The notes under the pieces: model-generated
The model's database searches: none
The model's input: only the letters and a program-made list of their open reading frames with translations
Told to the model about the DNA's origin: nothing
NCBI RefSeq assembly: GCF_030718085.1
Contig: NZ_JAVAJF010000001.1
Span: forward strand, 2,232,001-2,296,000
Length of the DNA stretch: 64,000 nucleotides
Direction of reading: 5' to 3'
Source: Marinobacter sp. MDS2
GTDB taxonomy: Bacteria > Pseudomonadota > Gammaproteobacteria > Pseudomonadales > Oleiphilaceae
Position numbers and translations under genes: made by a program
Shown: positions 38,544 to 46,873 of the stretch, one piece after another
Numbering within the stretch: the stretch's first letter is position 1
Layout: the number at the start of each line of letters is the position of its first letter

Positions 38544-38900
38544 TTGGCAGATGTGGTGTTAGTGGAAGGTTTGGCGGTCGAAACGGTTATCGGAGTATAC
38601 GACTGGGAGAGGGAAATTACCCAGCGTCTGCTGGTGGATCTGGAAATGGCCTGGGACAACCGGGTGCCGGCCGCAAGCGATGATGTTGCCGATGCCCTCG
38701 ATTACGCAGCCGTGAGTGAAAGGGTCGGCCAGTGCATTCAGGCACTGCAGCCCCAATTGCTCGAGACGGCCGCGGAAGCGGTTGCCACCATGCTGCAGCA
38801 GGACTTTGGTGTGAGCTGGTTGCGGCTGACCATCAATAAACCCGGTGCCGTCCCGGCGGCCAGCTCTGTGGGTGTTCGGATCGAGCGAGGTCAGCGCTGA
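38544..38900 (+). CDS. folB: Dihydroneopterin aldolase
   Basis: Cleaves 7,8-dihydroneopterin to 6-hydroxymethyl-dihydropterin in folate synthesis. The 118-residue product has the family pattern VETVIGVYDWEREITQRLLVDLEM (in two halves), the DALDYAAVSERV block, and ends with NKPGAVPAASSVGVRIER (catalytic lysine in this region). The start is a TTG at 38544 with AGGGAG seven bases upstream. Its stop overlaps the folK ATG by one base (TGATG), so the two are translationally coupled and provide consecutive steps. Confidence 0.95.
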   Translation: MADVVLVEGLAVETVIGVYDWEREITQRLLVDLEMAWDNRVPAASDDVADALDYAAVSERVGQCIQALQPQLLETAAEAVATMLQQDFGVSWLRLTINKPGAVPAASSVGVRIERGQR

Positions 38901-39415
38901 TGGTGAGGGTGCTTCTGGGGATCGGCAGCAATGTTGAACGCTACCGGCATGTGGGGCTCGCGCTGGACGCCTTGCAGGAAATGTTTGGCGAGTTGTCGGT
39001 GTCGCCGGTGTATGAGAGTGAACCGGTGGGATTTTCAGGCTCCAATTTTCTGAATCTGGCGGTGGGGTTTCATACGGAGTTACCCGTGCCCGAGTTGTCG
39101 CAGCGGTTAAAGCAGATGGAGCTGGATTTTGGCCGCCGCCCGGATGCTCCCCGGTTCAGCCCGCGCACCTTGGATTTGGATATCCTTACCTACGGCGACG
39201 AAATCGGTGTTGTTGCCGGCGTGGAATTGCCCCGGGGGGAAATCCTGAAAAATGCCTTTGTATTGAAACCGTTGGCGGATATCGTGCCGAACGAGACGCA
39301 CCCTGTAAACGGGCGGTGTTACCGCGATCTGTGGCAAGACTATAGCACCGACCAGAGGCTCTGGCCGGTGGATTTTAGCTGGCAGGGCCGGCAGATTTCA
39401 GCGGCGGTTAGCTGA
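38900..39415 (+). CDS. folK: Hydroxymethyldihydropterin pyrophosphokinase, copy 1
   Basis: Transfers pyrophosphate from ATP to 6-hydroxymethyl-dihydropterin, directly after the FolB step. The 171-residue product has GIGSNVERYRHV, YESEPVGFSGSNFLNLAV and the signature RFSPRTLDLDILTYGDE. The tryptophan usual in RWGPRTLDLD is replaced by Phe-Ser. A second, more typical FolK is encoded at 42878-43378, so this one may be specialised or redundant. Its 3' end overlaps pgi (convergent) by 18 bases. Confidence 0.9.
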   Translation: MVRVLLGIGSNVERYRHVGLALDALQEMFGELSVSPVYESEPVGFSGSNFLNLAVGFHTELPVPELSQRLKQMELDFGRRPDAPRFSPRTLDLDILTYGDEIGVVAGVELPRGEILKNAFVLKPLADIVPNETHPVNGRCYRDLWQDYSTDQRLWPVDFSWQGRQISAAVS

Positions 39416-41059
39416 ACGGAACAACGTGACCAAGTTGTCGGTTGCGCTATCTCCGGCGCTACCGGCCTCGCCATCCTTGATCAGGCGCGGCAGAATTTCG
39501 TTGCCCATTTGCTTGCCAAGCTCGACCCCCCACTGGTCAAAGCAATCAATATCCCAGATCACACTCTGCACGAAGGTTCGGTGTTCATAGAGCGCCACGA
39601 GTGCGCCAAGGGTTGCTGGCGTCACCTTCTCCATCATCAGAATGTTACTGGGTTTATTGCCTGGAATCGCTTTATGCGGCGCCAGAGTCTTTGCGGCGTT
39701 AAGATCCAGCCCGCCGTTTGTTAGTTCCTCCACGGCTTCCGCTTCTGTTTTGCCAGCCATCATGGCTCGCGCCTGACTCAGGCAGTTAGCAAACAGCGTG
39801 GCGTGATGATGGCCCACCGGATTGTGAGAGGTCAGCGGAATCACAAAGTCGGCAGGCACCAGACGGGTGCCTTGATGGATCAGTTGGTGGTAAGCGTGCT
39901 GGCCATTCGCACCGACACCGCCCCAGAGAATCGGGCCGGTCTCGCAGCCGACCGGATTGCCGTCTTGGGTGACCTTTTTGCCGTTACTTTCCATATCCAG
40001 CTGCTGCAGGTGCTCGGGCAGGTGCTTAAGATACTCATCGTAAGGCAGCACCGCGTGGCTTTGAGCGCCCCAGAAGTTGTTATACCAGACACTCAGTAGT
40101 GCCATCACCACCGGCAGATTCTGCTCGGTTGGTGCTTCATTGAAATGGCAGTCCATTGCATGGGCGCCGGCCAACAGAGCACGGAAGTTCTGCATGCCGA
40201 TCATCAGCGCGATGGGCAGACCAATGGCCGACCAGAGCGAGTAGCGGCCGCCCACCCAATCCCACATCGGGAAGATGTTGTCTGAATGGATGCCAAAGCG
40301 AGTCGCCTCCTCGGAGTTGGCGGTCACGGCCATAAAATGATCGGCCACGGCATCCTGATTGCCGCCGTTAGTGAGGAACCACTCTCGGGCAATCAGGCTG
40401 TTATCGAGGGTTTCCTGAGTGCGAAACGATTTCGATTGCACCAGGAACAAAGTGGTTTCGGGGTTGAGCGACCTCAGCGTTTCAGCGATATCCGTGCCAT
40501 CGATATTGGCAACGAAATGGCATTTGAGATTACCCTGCCAATAGGGCTTGAGCGCTTCCACGGCGAGTTTGGGGCCAAGGAAGGAGCCTCCAATGCCGAT
40601 GCTGACAATATCGGTAAAGGCACGACCGGTATGGCCGGTTTGGGTGCCGTTCCGAATTGCCCGGTCGAGCTGTTCCATGCGCGCCTGAGTGGCGTGAATC
40701 TCAGGCATGATGTCGGTGCCATCAACCCACACCGACGCACCGTGCGGTTGGCGCAATGCGGTGTGCAGTGCGGGCCGGTTTTCGGTGCGATTGACCCTCG
40801 CCCCTGTGAACAGGTCTGCAATACGCTGTGGCAAGCCACAGGCATGGGCCAGGTTGGCGAGGGCAGACAGTGTCTCATCGGTCAGGCAATTGCGGGAGAA
40901 ATCCAGCGTTAACCCCGCACCTTTTATCAGGTATCGGTCAGCGCGTTGCGGGTCCGATTGAAACAGGTCGCGCATCAGTACCTGTTCCAGCTGTTGTTTG
41001 TGCTGGAGAAGTGCGTGCCATTCGGATTTTTGGGTCAGCGGTGCCGAAGCGGGTGGCAT
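39398..41059 (-). CDS. pgi: Glucose-6-phosphate isomerase
   Basis: Interconverts glucose-6-phosphate and fructose-6-phosphate. The 553-residue product has normal length with both PGI signatures: a region around DWVGGRYSLWSAIGLPIALMIG (active-site Arg in VGGRYS) and GVELGKQMG with the nearby SVIWDIDCFDQWG. DIVSIGIGGSFLGPKLAVEAL and the catalytic EQNLPVVMALLSVW region are intact. The gene lies after panC, in a run of minus-strand genes from pcnB. Its stop overlaps convergent folK. Confidence 0.97.
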   Translation of the reverse strand: MPPASAPLTQKSEWHALLQHKQQLEQVLMRDLFQSDPQRADRYLIKGAGLTLDFSRNCLTDETLSALANLAHACGLPQRIADLFTGARVNRTENRPALHTALRQPHGASVWVDGTDIMPEIHATQARMEQLDRAIRNGTQTGHTGRAFTDIVSIGIGGSFLGPKLAVEALKPYWQGNLKCHFVANIDGTDIAETLRSLNPETTLFLVQSKSFRTQETLDNSLIAREWFLTNGGNQDAVADHFMAVTANSEEATRFGIHSDNIFPMWDWVGGRYSLWSAIGLPIALMIGMQNFRALLAGAHAMDCHFNEAPTEQNLPVVMALLSVWYNNFWGAQSHAVLPYDEYLKHLPEHLQQLDMESNGKKVTQDGNPVGCETGPILWGGVGANGQHAYHQLIHQGTRLVPADFVIPLTSHNPVGHHHATLFANCLSQARAMMAGKTEAEAVEELTNGGLDLNAAKTLAPHKAIPGNKPSNILMMEKVTPATLGALVALYEHRTFVQSVIWDIDCFDQWGVELGKQMGNEILPRLIKDGEAGSAGDSATDNLVTLFRSANRR

Positions 41060-41113
41060 CAGAGTGTCCTTTCTGTTCGCTGCCCCGCAAAAACGAGGCA
41101 GCGAGTCCGGGGG

Positions 41114-41962
41114 TTAGCGAGTTACAGAGATATTGTCGATCAGCCGGGTGGTTCCCAGGAAAGCGGCCACCAGTATGGTCAACTCTTTGTCGGTATCTGC
41201 CGCCGGCTTTAGCGTCAGGCTGTTCACAATGTTGAAATAATCGGGGCGCAGGCCCGCTTCGGACAGGGTGTCGCGAGCTTCCTGTTCCAGCCCGGCAAAG
41301 TCATTGCTGCCCGCTTCGAGTTGCCGGGCGGCATGGGTCAGAGTTTTGTATACGACAGGCGCAATGGCTCTCTCTTCTTCTGACAGGTAGCCGTTGCGGG
41401 AGCTCTTGGCCAAACCGTCGTCTTCCCGGACGGTGGGCGCGCCGATGATTTCGATGGGCATCATCAGGTCCCGGGTCATCTTGCGAATCACCGCGAGCTG
41501 CTGGAAGTCTTTTTCGCCAAAAAACGCGATATCCGGCTGGATCATGTTGAACAGCATGGTGACTACCGTCGCCACGCCTTCGAAATGACCGGGGCGGCTC
41601 GCGCCACAATGCCCTTCACTGACTTCCGGCACCACCACTTTGGTTTGATTGGCGAGGCCTTCCGGATAAATCTCGGAAACCGGCGGTGCGAAGATCAGCG
41701 TGTTACCGGCCGGAGCCAGCTTGTCCTGATCCTCTGCAAGGGTGCGCGGGTAAGAGTCCAGATCTTCGTTGGCACCAAACTGCATGGGGTTGACGAAGAT
41801 GCTGGTAACGACGATGTCTGCCGCTTCCGAGGCTTTGCGAACCAGGGAAATATGGCCTTCGTGAAGATTGCCCATAGTGGGCACCAACGCGATGGTTTTT
41901 TCCTGTTGGCGATAAGCTCTCAGGATGCTACGCAGTTCTTTGAGTGAATGTACGGTTCTCAT
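41114..41962 (-). CDS. panC: Pantothenate synthetase
   Basis: Condenses pantoate and beta-alanine with ATP, the last step of pantothenate synthesis. The 282-residue product has the HIGH-type motif [18 protein letters not shown] (residues 27-45), [35 protein letters not shown] and the KMSKS-like [12 protein letters not shown]. It overlaps the end of panB by 4 bases (ATGA) and is translationally coupled to it. The aspartate decarboxylase panD is not in the window. Confidence 0.97.
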   Translation of the reverse strand: MRTVHSLKELRSILRAYRQQEKTIALVPTMGNLHEGHISLVRKASEAADIVVTSIFVNPMQFGANEDLDSYPRTLAEDQDKLAPAGNTLIFAPPVSEIYPEGLANQTKVVVPEVSEGHCGASRPGHFEGVATVVTMLFNMIQPDIAFFGEKDFQQLAVIRKMTRDLMMPIEIIGAPTVREDDGLAKSSRNGYLSEEERAIAPVVYKTLTHAARQLEAGSNDFAGLEQEARDTLSEAGLRPDYFNIVNSLTLKPAADTDKELTILVAAFLGTTRLIDNISVTR

Positions 41963-42753
41963 GCCTTGAACGTATGCTCCTCGGCGGGGAAAGTGCGTTC
42001 TTTAACAGCCTTGGCGTAGGCTTCGATGGCTTCCGGAATGGACGACGCTTCGGCCAGGAAGTTTTTTACGAACCGGGGCTTGCGGCCCGGTGTCACGCCC
42101 AGCATGTCGTGCAACACCAGTACCTGGCCGTCGGTGTCGGAGCCGGCGCCGATGCCGATAACCGGTGCTTTAACGGCTTGTGTGATGCGGGCGGCGAGAG
42201 GCGCAGGAACGCATTCCAGCAAGATGATGTCAGCGCCAGCCGCTTCCAGCTCGCACGCGTGCTCGATCATGGCCTCCGCGGCTTTGTCGTCGCGGCCCTG
42301 AACTTTATAACCACCGAATTTATTCACGAACTGGGGGGTCAGGCCCAAATGAGCACACACAGGCACGCCCCGTTCGCTCAAGGCTTCGATGGTGTCTCTC
42401 ATCCAATCGGTGCCTTCCAGTTTCACCATATGGGCACCCGCGCGCATCAATTCAGCGGCGTTGTCCAGAGCATCTGCGACGGTGCCATACGACATAAACG
42501 GCATGTCGGCCATGATCAACGAGCCTGTGTTGCCCTTCGCCACGCAGCTGGTGTGGTAGATCATGTGTTCCATGGTTACGGGCAGCGTGCTGTCGTTACC
42601 TTGTAGCACCATGCCAAGAGAGTCACCAATCAGGATTACATCCACGCCTGCTTCGCTGACCACCTGTGCAAAGGTGGAGTCGTAGGAGGTTAATGCCGAG
42701 AAGGCTTCGCCTTTCTGCTTGAGTTCCCGCAGGGTATTAATGGTAACTGCCAT
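41959..42753 (-). CDS. panB: 3-methyl-2-oxobutanoate hydroxymethyltransferase
   Basis: First committed pantothenate enzyme; makes ketopantoate from ketoisovalerate and methylene-THF. The 264-residue product has [31 protein letters not shown] (in two halves), [19 protein letters not shown] and [24 protein letters not shown], all diagnostic. It is upstream of panC with 4-base overlap. Methylene-tetrahydrofolate dependence makes the neighbouring folK genes a sensible context. Confidence 0.97.
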   Translation of the reverse strand: MAVTINTLRELKQKGEAFSALTSYDSTFAQVVSEAGVDVILIGDSLGMVLQGNDSTLPVTMEHMIYHTSCVAKGNTGSLIMADMPFMSYGTVADALDNAAELMRAGAHMVKLEGTDWMRDTIEALSERGVPVCAHLGLTPQFVNKFGGYKVQGRDDKAAEAMIEHACELEAAGADIILLECVPAPLAARITQAVKAPVIGIGAGSDTDGQVLVLHDMLGVTPGRKPRFVKNFLAEASSIPEAIEAYAKAVKERTFPAEEHTFKA

Positions 42754-42877
42754 AAGATCCTTGCCTTTTGGGTGGATGGGCCAGTAGTGATCCGGGGTCT
42801 TCCGGTGTTCAGAGAAGTATAAGATTAATGCCGAGGTGTGTCAGCCACAAGGGTAGCATGGAGTTCCTGCCCTTGGG

Positions 42878-43378
42878 TTAGTCTGATCCGGCCATTGGCG
42901 GTAGCTTGCGTAGCTGATTGTCCGGGCATTGCGCGCGCAGCTGTTCGACGCGGCGGCCGTCGGGTAATGTCAGTTCCGGGTTCAGGTCCAGCAACGGCTG
43001 AAGCGCAAAATCCCGGTTTGCCAGCTCGGCATGGGGAACGGTGAGGCGTTCGCCGTTGATGACTTCGGCGCCAAAAAGTAGCACGTCCAGGTCCAGTGTG
43101 CGTGGCCCCCAGTGTCGGAGCCGTTCCCGCCCATGGGCCTGCTCGATGGCCTGCAGATGATCCAGTAATTGATGGGGCGATAAGTGTGTCGCCAGCGCCA
43201 CTGCGCCATTCACGAAGTCGGGCTGATCTTGTGGCCCGACCGGCCGGCTGGCGTAGAAGGGCGACTGCGCCAACAAGGTGGTCTGGGGCAGGCGTGACAG
43301 CTCCATAACGGCTCGGGCCAGCTGAGCAGCCGGGTCTTTCAGATTACTCCCCAGCCCGACATAAGCAACCGTGCTCAT
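42878..43378 (-). CDS. folK: Hydroxymethyldihydropterin pyrophosphokinase, copy 2
   Basis: 166-residue HPPK with canonical motifs: VGLGSNLKDPAAQL, FYASRPVGPQDQPDFVNGAVA and RLRHWGPRTLDLDVLLFGAEV, including the Trp missing in copy 1. Position between pcnB and panB is the conserved Pseudomonas arrangement, so this is the ancestral copy. Its start overlaps the pcnB stop by 4 bases. Two folK genes in one 5-kb stretch is unusual. Confidence 0.95.
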   Translation of the reverse strand: MSTVAYVGLGSNLKDPAAQLARAVMELSRLPQTTLLAQSPFYASRPVGPQDQPDFVNGAVALATHLSPHQLLDHLQAIEQAHGRERLRHWGPRTLDLDVLLFGAEVINGERLTVPHAELANRDFALQPLLDLNPELTLPDGRRVEQLRAQCPDNQLRKLPPMAGSD

Positions 43379-44745
43379 GACTGCGGCGGCTTTTTGTTGG
43401 GGCTGCGTTTGCGGCCGCGTTTGCGAGGCCCCGCTGCAGAGCCGAGCTGAGACAGCATTTTTTCCTGCCCGCGCTCATCCGCTTTTTGAAAATCGGTCCA
43501 CCAGGCACCAAGGCCGGGTTCCAGCTCCCCGGCTGATTCACGTACCAACAAGAAATCGTACGCGGCCCGGAAGCGCGGATGACTGAGGGTGGCGAAAGCG
43601 CGCTTGCCCTGGCGCCGCGGGAGACGGATCTGGAGTTCCCAGATTTCTTTCATCGGGCCAGAGAAGCGCTTGGGTATTGACGTGGCTTGCACCTGACGGC
43701 CGATCACTTTTCCGATTGCGCCGTGTAACGCTGGTTGAACCGGGTCGCCGTTGTCTTGGCGCAGGCGCCATTCGGCTTGCAGCGCCGGCCACAGCATGGC
43801 GGCAAACAGGAAGTACGGCGTTACCGACTTGCCTTGGGCAATACGTGCATCGGTATTGCGCAGGGCCTGACGGATGAGTTCGTCGGATTCGCCGCTATTA
43901 AGAGCGCGTACGGTTTCCGGGAACAGCATCTCCAGCAAGCCGTAGTCTTTCAGGAGCTCGTAGGTGGCTTCGCCGTAACCGGCCGAGAACAGTTTAAGTA
44001 CTTCATCAAACAGGCGAGCCGGGGGGATGTGGCCCAGCAAGGGGGCAAGTTCCCGAATGGGGGCTTCGGTGTCCGGCTCGATATCGAAACCCAGCTTCGC
44101 GGCGAAGCGGATCGCACGCAGCATGCGAACCGGGTCTTCGCGGTAGCGGGTTGCCGGGTCGCCAATCAGTCGGATCTGACGGTTTTCAAGATCCTGCATG
44201 CCGTTGGCGAAATCGATGATGGTGAAATCACGAATGCAGTAATAAAGCGCATTGATGGTGAAGTCGCGGCGCAGAGCATCGTCTTCCAGGTTCCCGTAAA
44301 CGTTGTCCCTCAACAGCAAACCGTGCTCGCTGGTTTTGTGTTCGTGGTCAGAGTGATCCTCGTTAGAGGCTTCGGCGTTGCCGCGGAAGGTGGTCACCTC
44401 GATGATCTCGCGGCCAAAGACTACGTGCACGATGCGGAACCGACGGCCGATCAGCCGCGAGTTTCGAAACAGGTCGTGTACTTCTTCCGGCGTGGCGTTG
44501 GTGGCGATGTCAAAATCTTTGGGCCTGCCGCCCAGAACAATGTCGCGCACGCCGCCGCCCACCAAGTAGGCTTCGTAGCCGGACTTGTTCAGTCGGTTCA
44601 GCACTTTTTTGGCGGGTTCGCTGATCATCGAGCGAGACACATTGTGCTGGTCTCTCGGAATCTCTTGGCGCTGGTAATGTTTGGCTTTCTTTTTCCCGGT
44701 GCCGGGCATGAAAGAACGCAGCTTTTCTACAAGTCTTTTAGGCAT
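43375..44745 (-). CDS. pcnB: Poly(A) polymerase I
   Basis: Adds 3' poly(A) tails that promote RNA decay. The 456-residue product has the nucleotidyltransferase signature EAYLVGGGVRDIVLGGRPKDFDIATNATPEE (split across residues 54-84), with the catalytic carboxylates in KDFDIA; the CCA-enzyme-like head follows (RRFRIVHVVFGREIIEVTTFRG, EDDALRRDFTINALYY). A basic C-terminus (RGRKRSPNKKPP) fits PAP I. It follows cbrB and the crcZ-like RNA, as in Pseudomonas. In the read-through case, PcnB-driven decay would act on the same transcript set. Confidence 0.96.
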   Translation of the reverse strand: MPKRLVEKLRSFMPGTGKKKAKHYQRQEIPRDQHNVSRSMISEPAKKVLNRLNKSGYEAYLVGGGVRDIVLGGRPKDFDIATNATPEEVHDLFRNSRLIGRRFRIVHVVFGREIIEVTTFRGNAEASNEDHSDHEHKTSEHGLLLRDNVYGNLEDDALRRDFTINALYYCIRDFTIIDFANGMQDLENRQIRLIGDPATRYREDPVRMLRAIRFAAKLGFDIEPDTEAPIRELAPLLGHIPPARLFDEVLKLFSAGYGEATYELLKDYGLLEMLFPETVRALNSGESDELIRQALRNTDARIAQGKSVTPYFLFAAMLWPALQAEWRLRQDNGDPVQPALHGAIGKVIGRQVQATSIPKRFSGPMKEIWELQIRLPRRQGKRAFATLSHPRFRAAYDFLLVRESAGELEPGLGAWWTDFQKADERGQEKMLSQLGSAAGPRKRGRKRSPNKKPPQS

Positions 44746-44888
44746 GGAAGTCCGTGTTTGCGCAGAGCAAAAACGTGGATTTTAACGGTTTGCGCAGGAA
44801 TTGCACATGTTTGGCTGATATTAGGATGGAAATGAGGGTTTATTGCCTGAATTGGAGGAGGGGAGTTGTTGGGTGGAGGCCCATAATC

Positions 44889-44918
44889 AAAAGGCGGATC
44901 CGTTTTCACGAATCCGCC
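44889..44918 (-). terminator. Terminator of the crcZ-like RNA
   Basis: On the minus strand GGCGGATTCGT and ACGGATCCGCC form an 11-bp stem (one G-T pair) around a GAAA tetraloop, followed by TTTTG. Confidence 0.92.
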
Positions 44919-45278
44919 CTGAAAGCTTCGACGATCTGCAATTATTTTTGTTTTGAGTCGGGATTCTTTTTAATGTTTTGCCCCACTGCGTGCCCAACCT
45001 TCGGGCATCAAGATTATGCAAGCGGAAAGCTTTGAATACATGGTGCGATCAATAGCATGGAGCGGGTTATCAAGGCAGGTGTAGCGTCGTCTGGAAGACG
45101 ATTCTTATCCACATCTACAACTCGCGCATGCTTAGGGATCACAAAAAAACCTAGCACCCAAAACACTCAGTTCGCTTACGTCCTATTTTGTTTTTGTTTT
45201 TGTTGCCGGACGTTTTCTTGCAGCTTTTTATTTTTGTTGTTGGCGCTGCGTTGTCACTTTTGTTTTTGTTGTTGTGCG
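44889..45278 (-). ncRNA. crcZ: CrcZ-like Hfq/Crc-sequestering small RNA
   Basis: A 725-base gap between cbrB and pcnB holds an RNA gene candidate of about 390 nt on the minus strand; the Pseudomonas crcZ is in the same place and similar in size. Transcription would start near 45278, twelve bases after the -24/-12 promoter. The RNA has A-rich CA motifs of the AAnAAnAA type near 45275-45257 (ACAACAACAAAAACAAAAG), 45242-45225, 45205-45184 (GCAACAAAAACAAAAAC...) and 44954-44940. The predicted 3' end is the hairpin terminator at 44918-44889. No protein-coding frame on that strand is convincing. In Pseudomonas CrcZ titrates Hfq from target mRNAs. Name by synteny and motifs, not by alignment. Confidence 0.85.
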
Positions 45279-45288
45279 CTCTTAATAG

Positions 45289-45304
45289 TGCAGAGGCCGT
45301 GCCA
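45289..45304 (-). promoter_or_regulatory. Sigma-54 (-24/-12) promoter of the crcZ-like RNA
   Basis: On the minus strand TGGCACGGCCTCTGCA: GG at -24 and GC at -12 with exactly ten bases between, matching the TGGCAC-N5-TTGCA consensus except one base. It reads toward pcnB and lies about 170 bases past the cbrB stop. CbrB is an NtrC-type activator, so sigma-54 dependence fits. Confidence 0.88.
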
Positions 45305-45320
45305 GAAATTGAAAGTGCTT

Positions 45321-45464
45321 TGTTAACAGTGGGTTACGGATTTGCCAGAAATAAGTGTTACCCCGTATTCTGGAAAAGTGTTACCTGCATCACATAAATG
45401 GGAGGGGGAGTGTTACCGAGGGGAACGTCCGGTAACAAATGATTCCGGGTTCATTTGTTACCGG
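45321..45464 (-). promoter_or_regulatory. GTTAC/GTAAC half-site array, candidate CbrB enhancer
   Basis: Plus-strand TGTTACC occurs at 45356, 45379, 45411 and 45456, GGTAACA at 45431, and a weaker TGTTAAC/GGTTACG pair at 45321-45338. The 45429-45442 and 45451-45464 arms are a perfect 14-bp inverted repeat with an 8-base spacer. These lie about 50-190 bases upstream of the predicted crcZ start, the range for an NtrC-family enhancer. CbrB sites in Pseudomonas contain this type of half-site as I recall. Confidence 0.75.
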
Positions 45465-45471
45465 AACGGAT

Positions 45472-46866
45472 TTAACTGCCGCTGGTTTTTTTGCGAGGAA
45501 TGCCTAAACGTTGTCTGCGCTCCCAGAGTGATTTGCGGCTAATGCCCAGTTTCTGTGCCAGCTCGGTTTCGCTCATGCGGTCCTGGTTTTCGATCACGAA
45601 ATGCTGGAAGTAGTCTTCCAGAGACAAATCGTTGGCAGAGTCGGAATCCCGGGTGGGGGTGCTTTCGTTGTTGCCTTCCACCAGGGTTTCAGGGATGTAC
45701 TCGTCTCCTGAGTCGCTGTCGAGGTCCAGGACGGCCGGCGTGATGGTGTCGCCGTCCGCAAGGATAGACGCGCGTTCTATGGCGTTTTCCAGCTCCCGAA
45801 CATTGCCCGGCCAGCGGTAGCGCTGCAAAGCTTGCATGGCGTCGGGGCTCAGGTGCAGGTCGGGCCGGTCGAGCCTTTGTGCTTGTTGTTTCAGGAATCG
45901 CCCAGCCAGCCCGAGGATGTCTGCGCGACGCTCTCGCAAGGGAGGTAGTCGGATCTGCATCACGTTCAGCCGGTAATAGAGATCTTCCCGAAACTCGCCG
46001 GTCCGGGTCATGGCTTTTAGGTTTCGGTGTGTCGCGGCAATCATGCGCACATCCACCTTTCGGCTTTGGGTTGCGCCTACTTTTCGAATCTCACTTTCTT
46101 GCAGGACCCGAAGCAATCGGGCCTGTGCTTCTGCAGGGAGCTCCCCGATCTCGTCGAGAAACAGACTGCCGCCGTCAGCGGCTTCGATCAGGCCGGTTCG
46201 TGCGGATACCGCTCCGGTAAACGACCCCTTCTCGTGACCGAACAGCTCTGATTCAATCAGGCTCTCCGGGATGGCCGCGCAGTTGACCGAAATCAGAGGC
46301 TTGGAGGCACGGGGGCTCAGAAGATGCAGTGCGCGGGCGGCCAGTTCTTTACCGGTACCCGATTCACCGTTGATCAGAACTGTGGTTTGAGTCGGTGCCA
46401 CTTTTCGAATAAGCGTGAACACCTTTTCCATCGGTTCGCACTGACCAAACATGATGTTGGATGGATCCGGTGCTTCGGCTCCGGATTCGGCCGCTTCTTC
46501 GCTGCTGGCGGGCCGTGCGTCTTTGCGGGCAAGGATGCCCTCTACTGCGGCCAGCATTTCATCGTGATCGAACGGTTTCGCGATGTAATCCACAGCGCCC
46601 ATTTTCATCGAATCTACGGCAGAGCGCAGGCTGGCGTAGCTGGTCATGATCAGCACCGGCGTATCGGGGGCCCGGTTGATCATTTCGGTGCCGGCGGCAC
46701 CGGGCAGCCGGAGGTCGGTAATGACCAGATCGAAGGTATCGGGTTCCAGTTCTTCGGCTGCTTCTACGGAGATGGCATCGGCCACCTCGTAGCCAGCATG
46801 CTGGAGCAGTTTACGGACTGCAGACCGGATAATATCTTCGTCTTCAACTATCAGAATGCGGGGCAT
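45472..46866 (-). CDS. cbrB: Sigma-54-dependent response regulator CbrB
   Basis: 464-residue NtrC-type activator of carbon/nitrogen-balance genes. The receiver has the phosphoacceptor Asp51 (LVITDLRLPG) and KPFDHDEM. The AAA+ domain has Walker A GESGTGKELAARAL, ESELFGHEKGSFTGAVSA (GSFTGA in place of the usual GAFTGA), and Walker B SLFLDEIGELP. A Fis-type helix-turn-helix ends it (ELAQKLGISRKSLWERRQRLG). The ATG at 46866 begins the receiver; the ATG at 46905 would lie inside cbrA. It is downstream of cbrA and its target RNA gene follows. Confidence 0.95.
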   Translation of the reverse strand: MPRILIVEDEDIIRSAVRKLLQHAGYEVADAISVEAAEELEPDTFDLVITDLRLPGAAGTEMINRAPDTPVLIMTSYASLRSAVDSMKMGAVDYIAKPFDHDEMLAAVEGILARKDARPASSEEAAESGAEAPDPSNIMFGQCEPMEKVFTLIRKVAPTQTTVLINGESGTGKELAARALHLLSPRASKPLISVNCAAIPESLIESELFGHEKGSFTGAVSARTGLIEAADGGSLFLDEIGELPAEAQARLLRVLQESEIRKVGATQSRKVDVRMIAATHRNLKAMTRTGEFREDLYYRLNVMQIRLPPLRERRADILGLAGRFLKQQAQRLDRPDLHLSPDAMQALQRYRWPGNVRELENAIERASILADGDTITPAVLDLDSDSGDEYIPETLVEGNNESTPTRDSDSANDLSLEDYFQHFVIENQDRMSETELAQKLGISRKSLWERRQRLGIPRKKTSGS

Positions 46867-46873
46867 AGTACGT

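Noticed and set aside
44787..44806. Possible sigma-54 promoter upstream of pcnB on the plus strand
   Set aside because: The -24 element lacks GG and it would read away from pcnB.
43735..44835. 366-codon frame opposite pcnB
   Set aside because: Shadow frame of a clear pcnB gene.
45188..45397. Plus-strand hydrophobic 69-codon frame in the cbrB-pcnB gap
   Set aside because: The Phe/Leu-rich product comes from TTTTTG runs that are the complement of the CA motifs; it has no SD and is better explained by the RNA gene.
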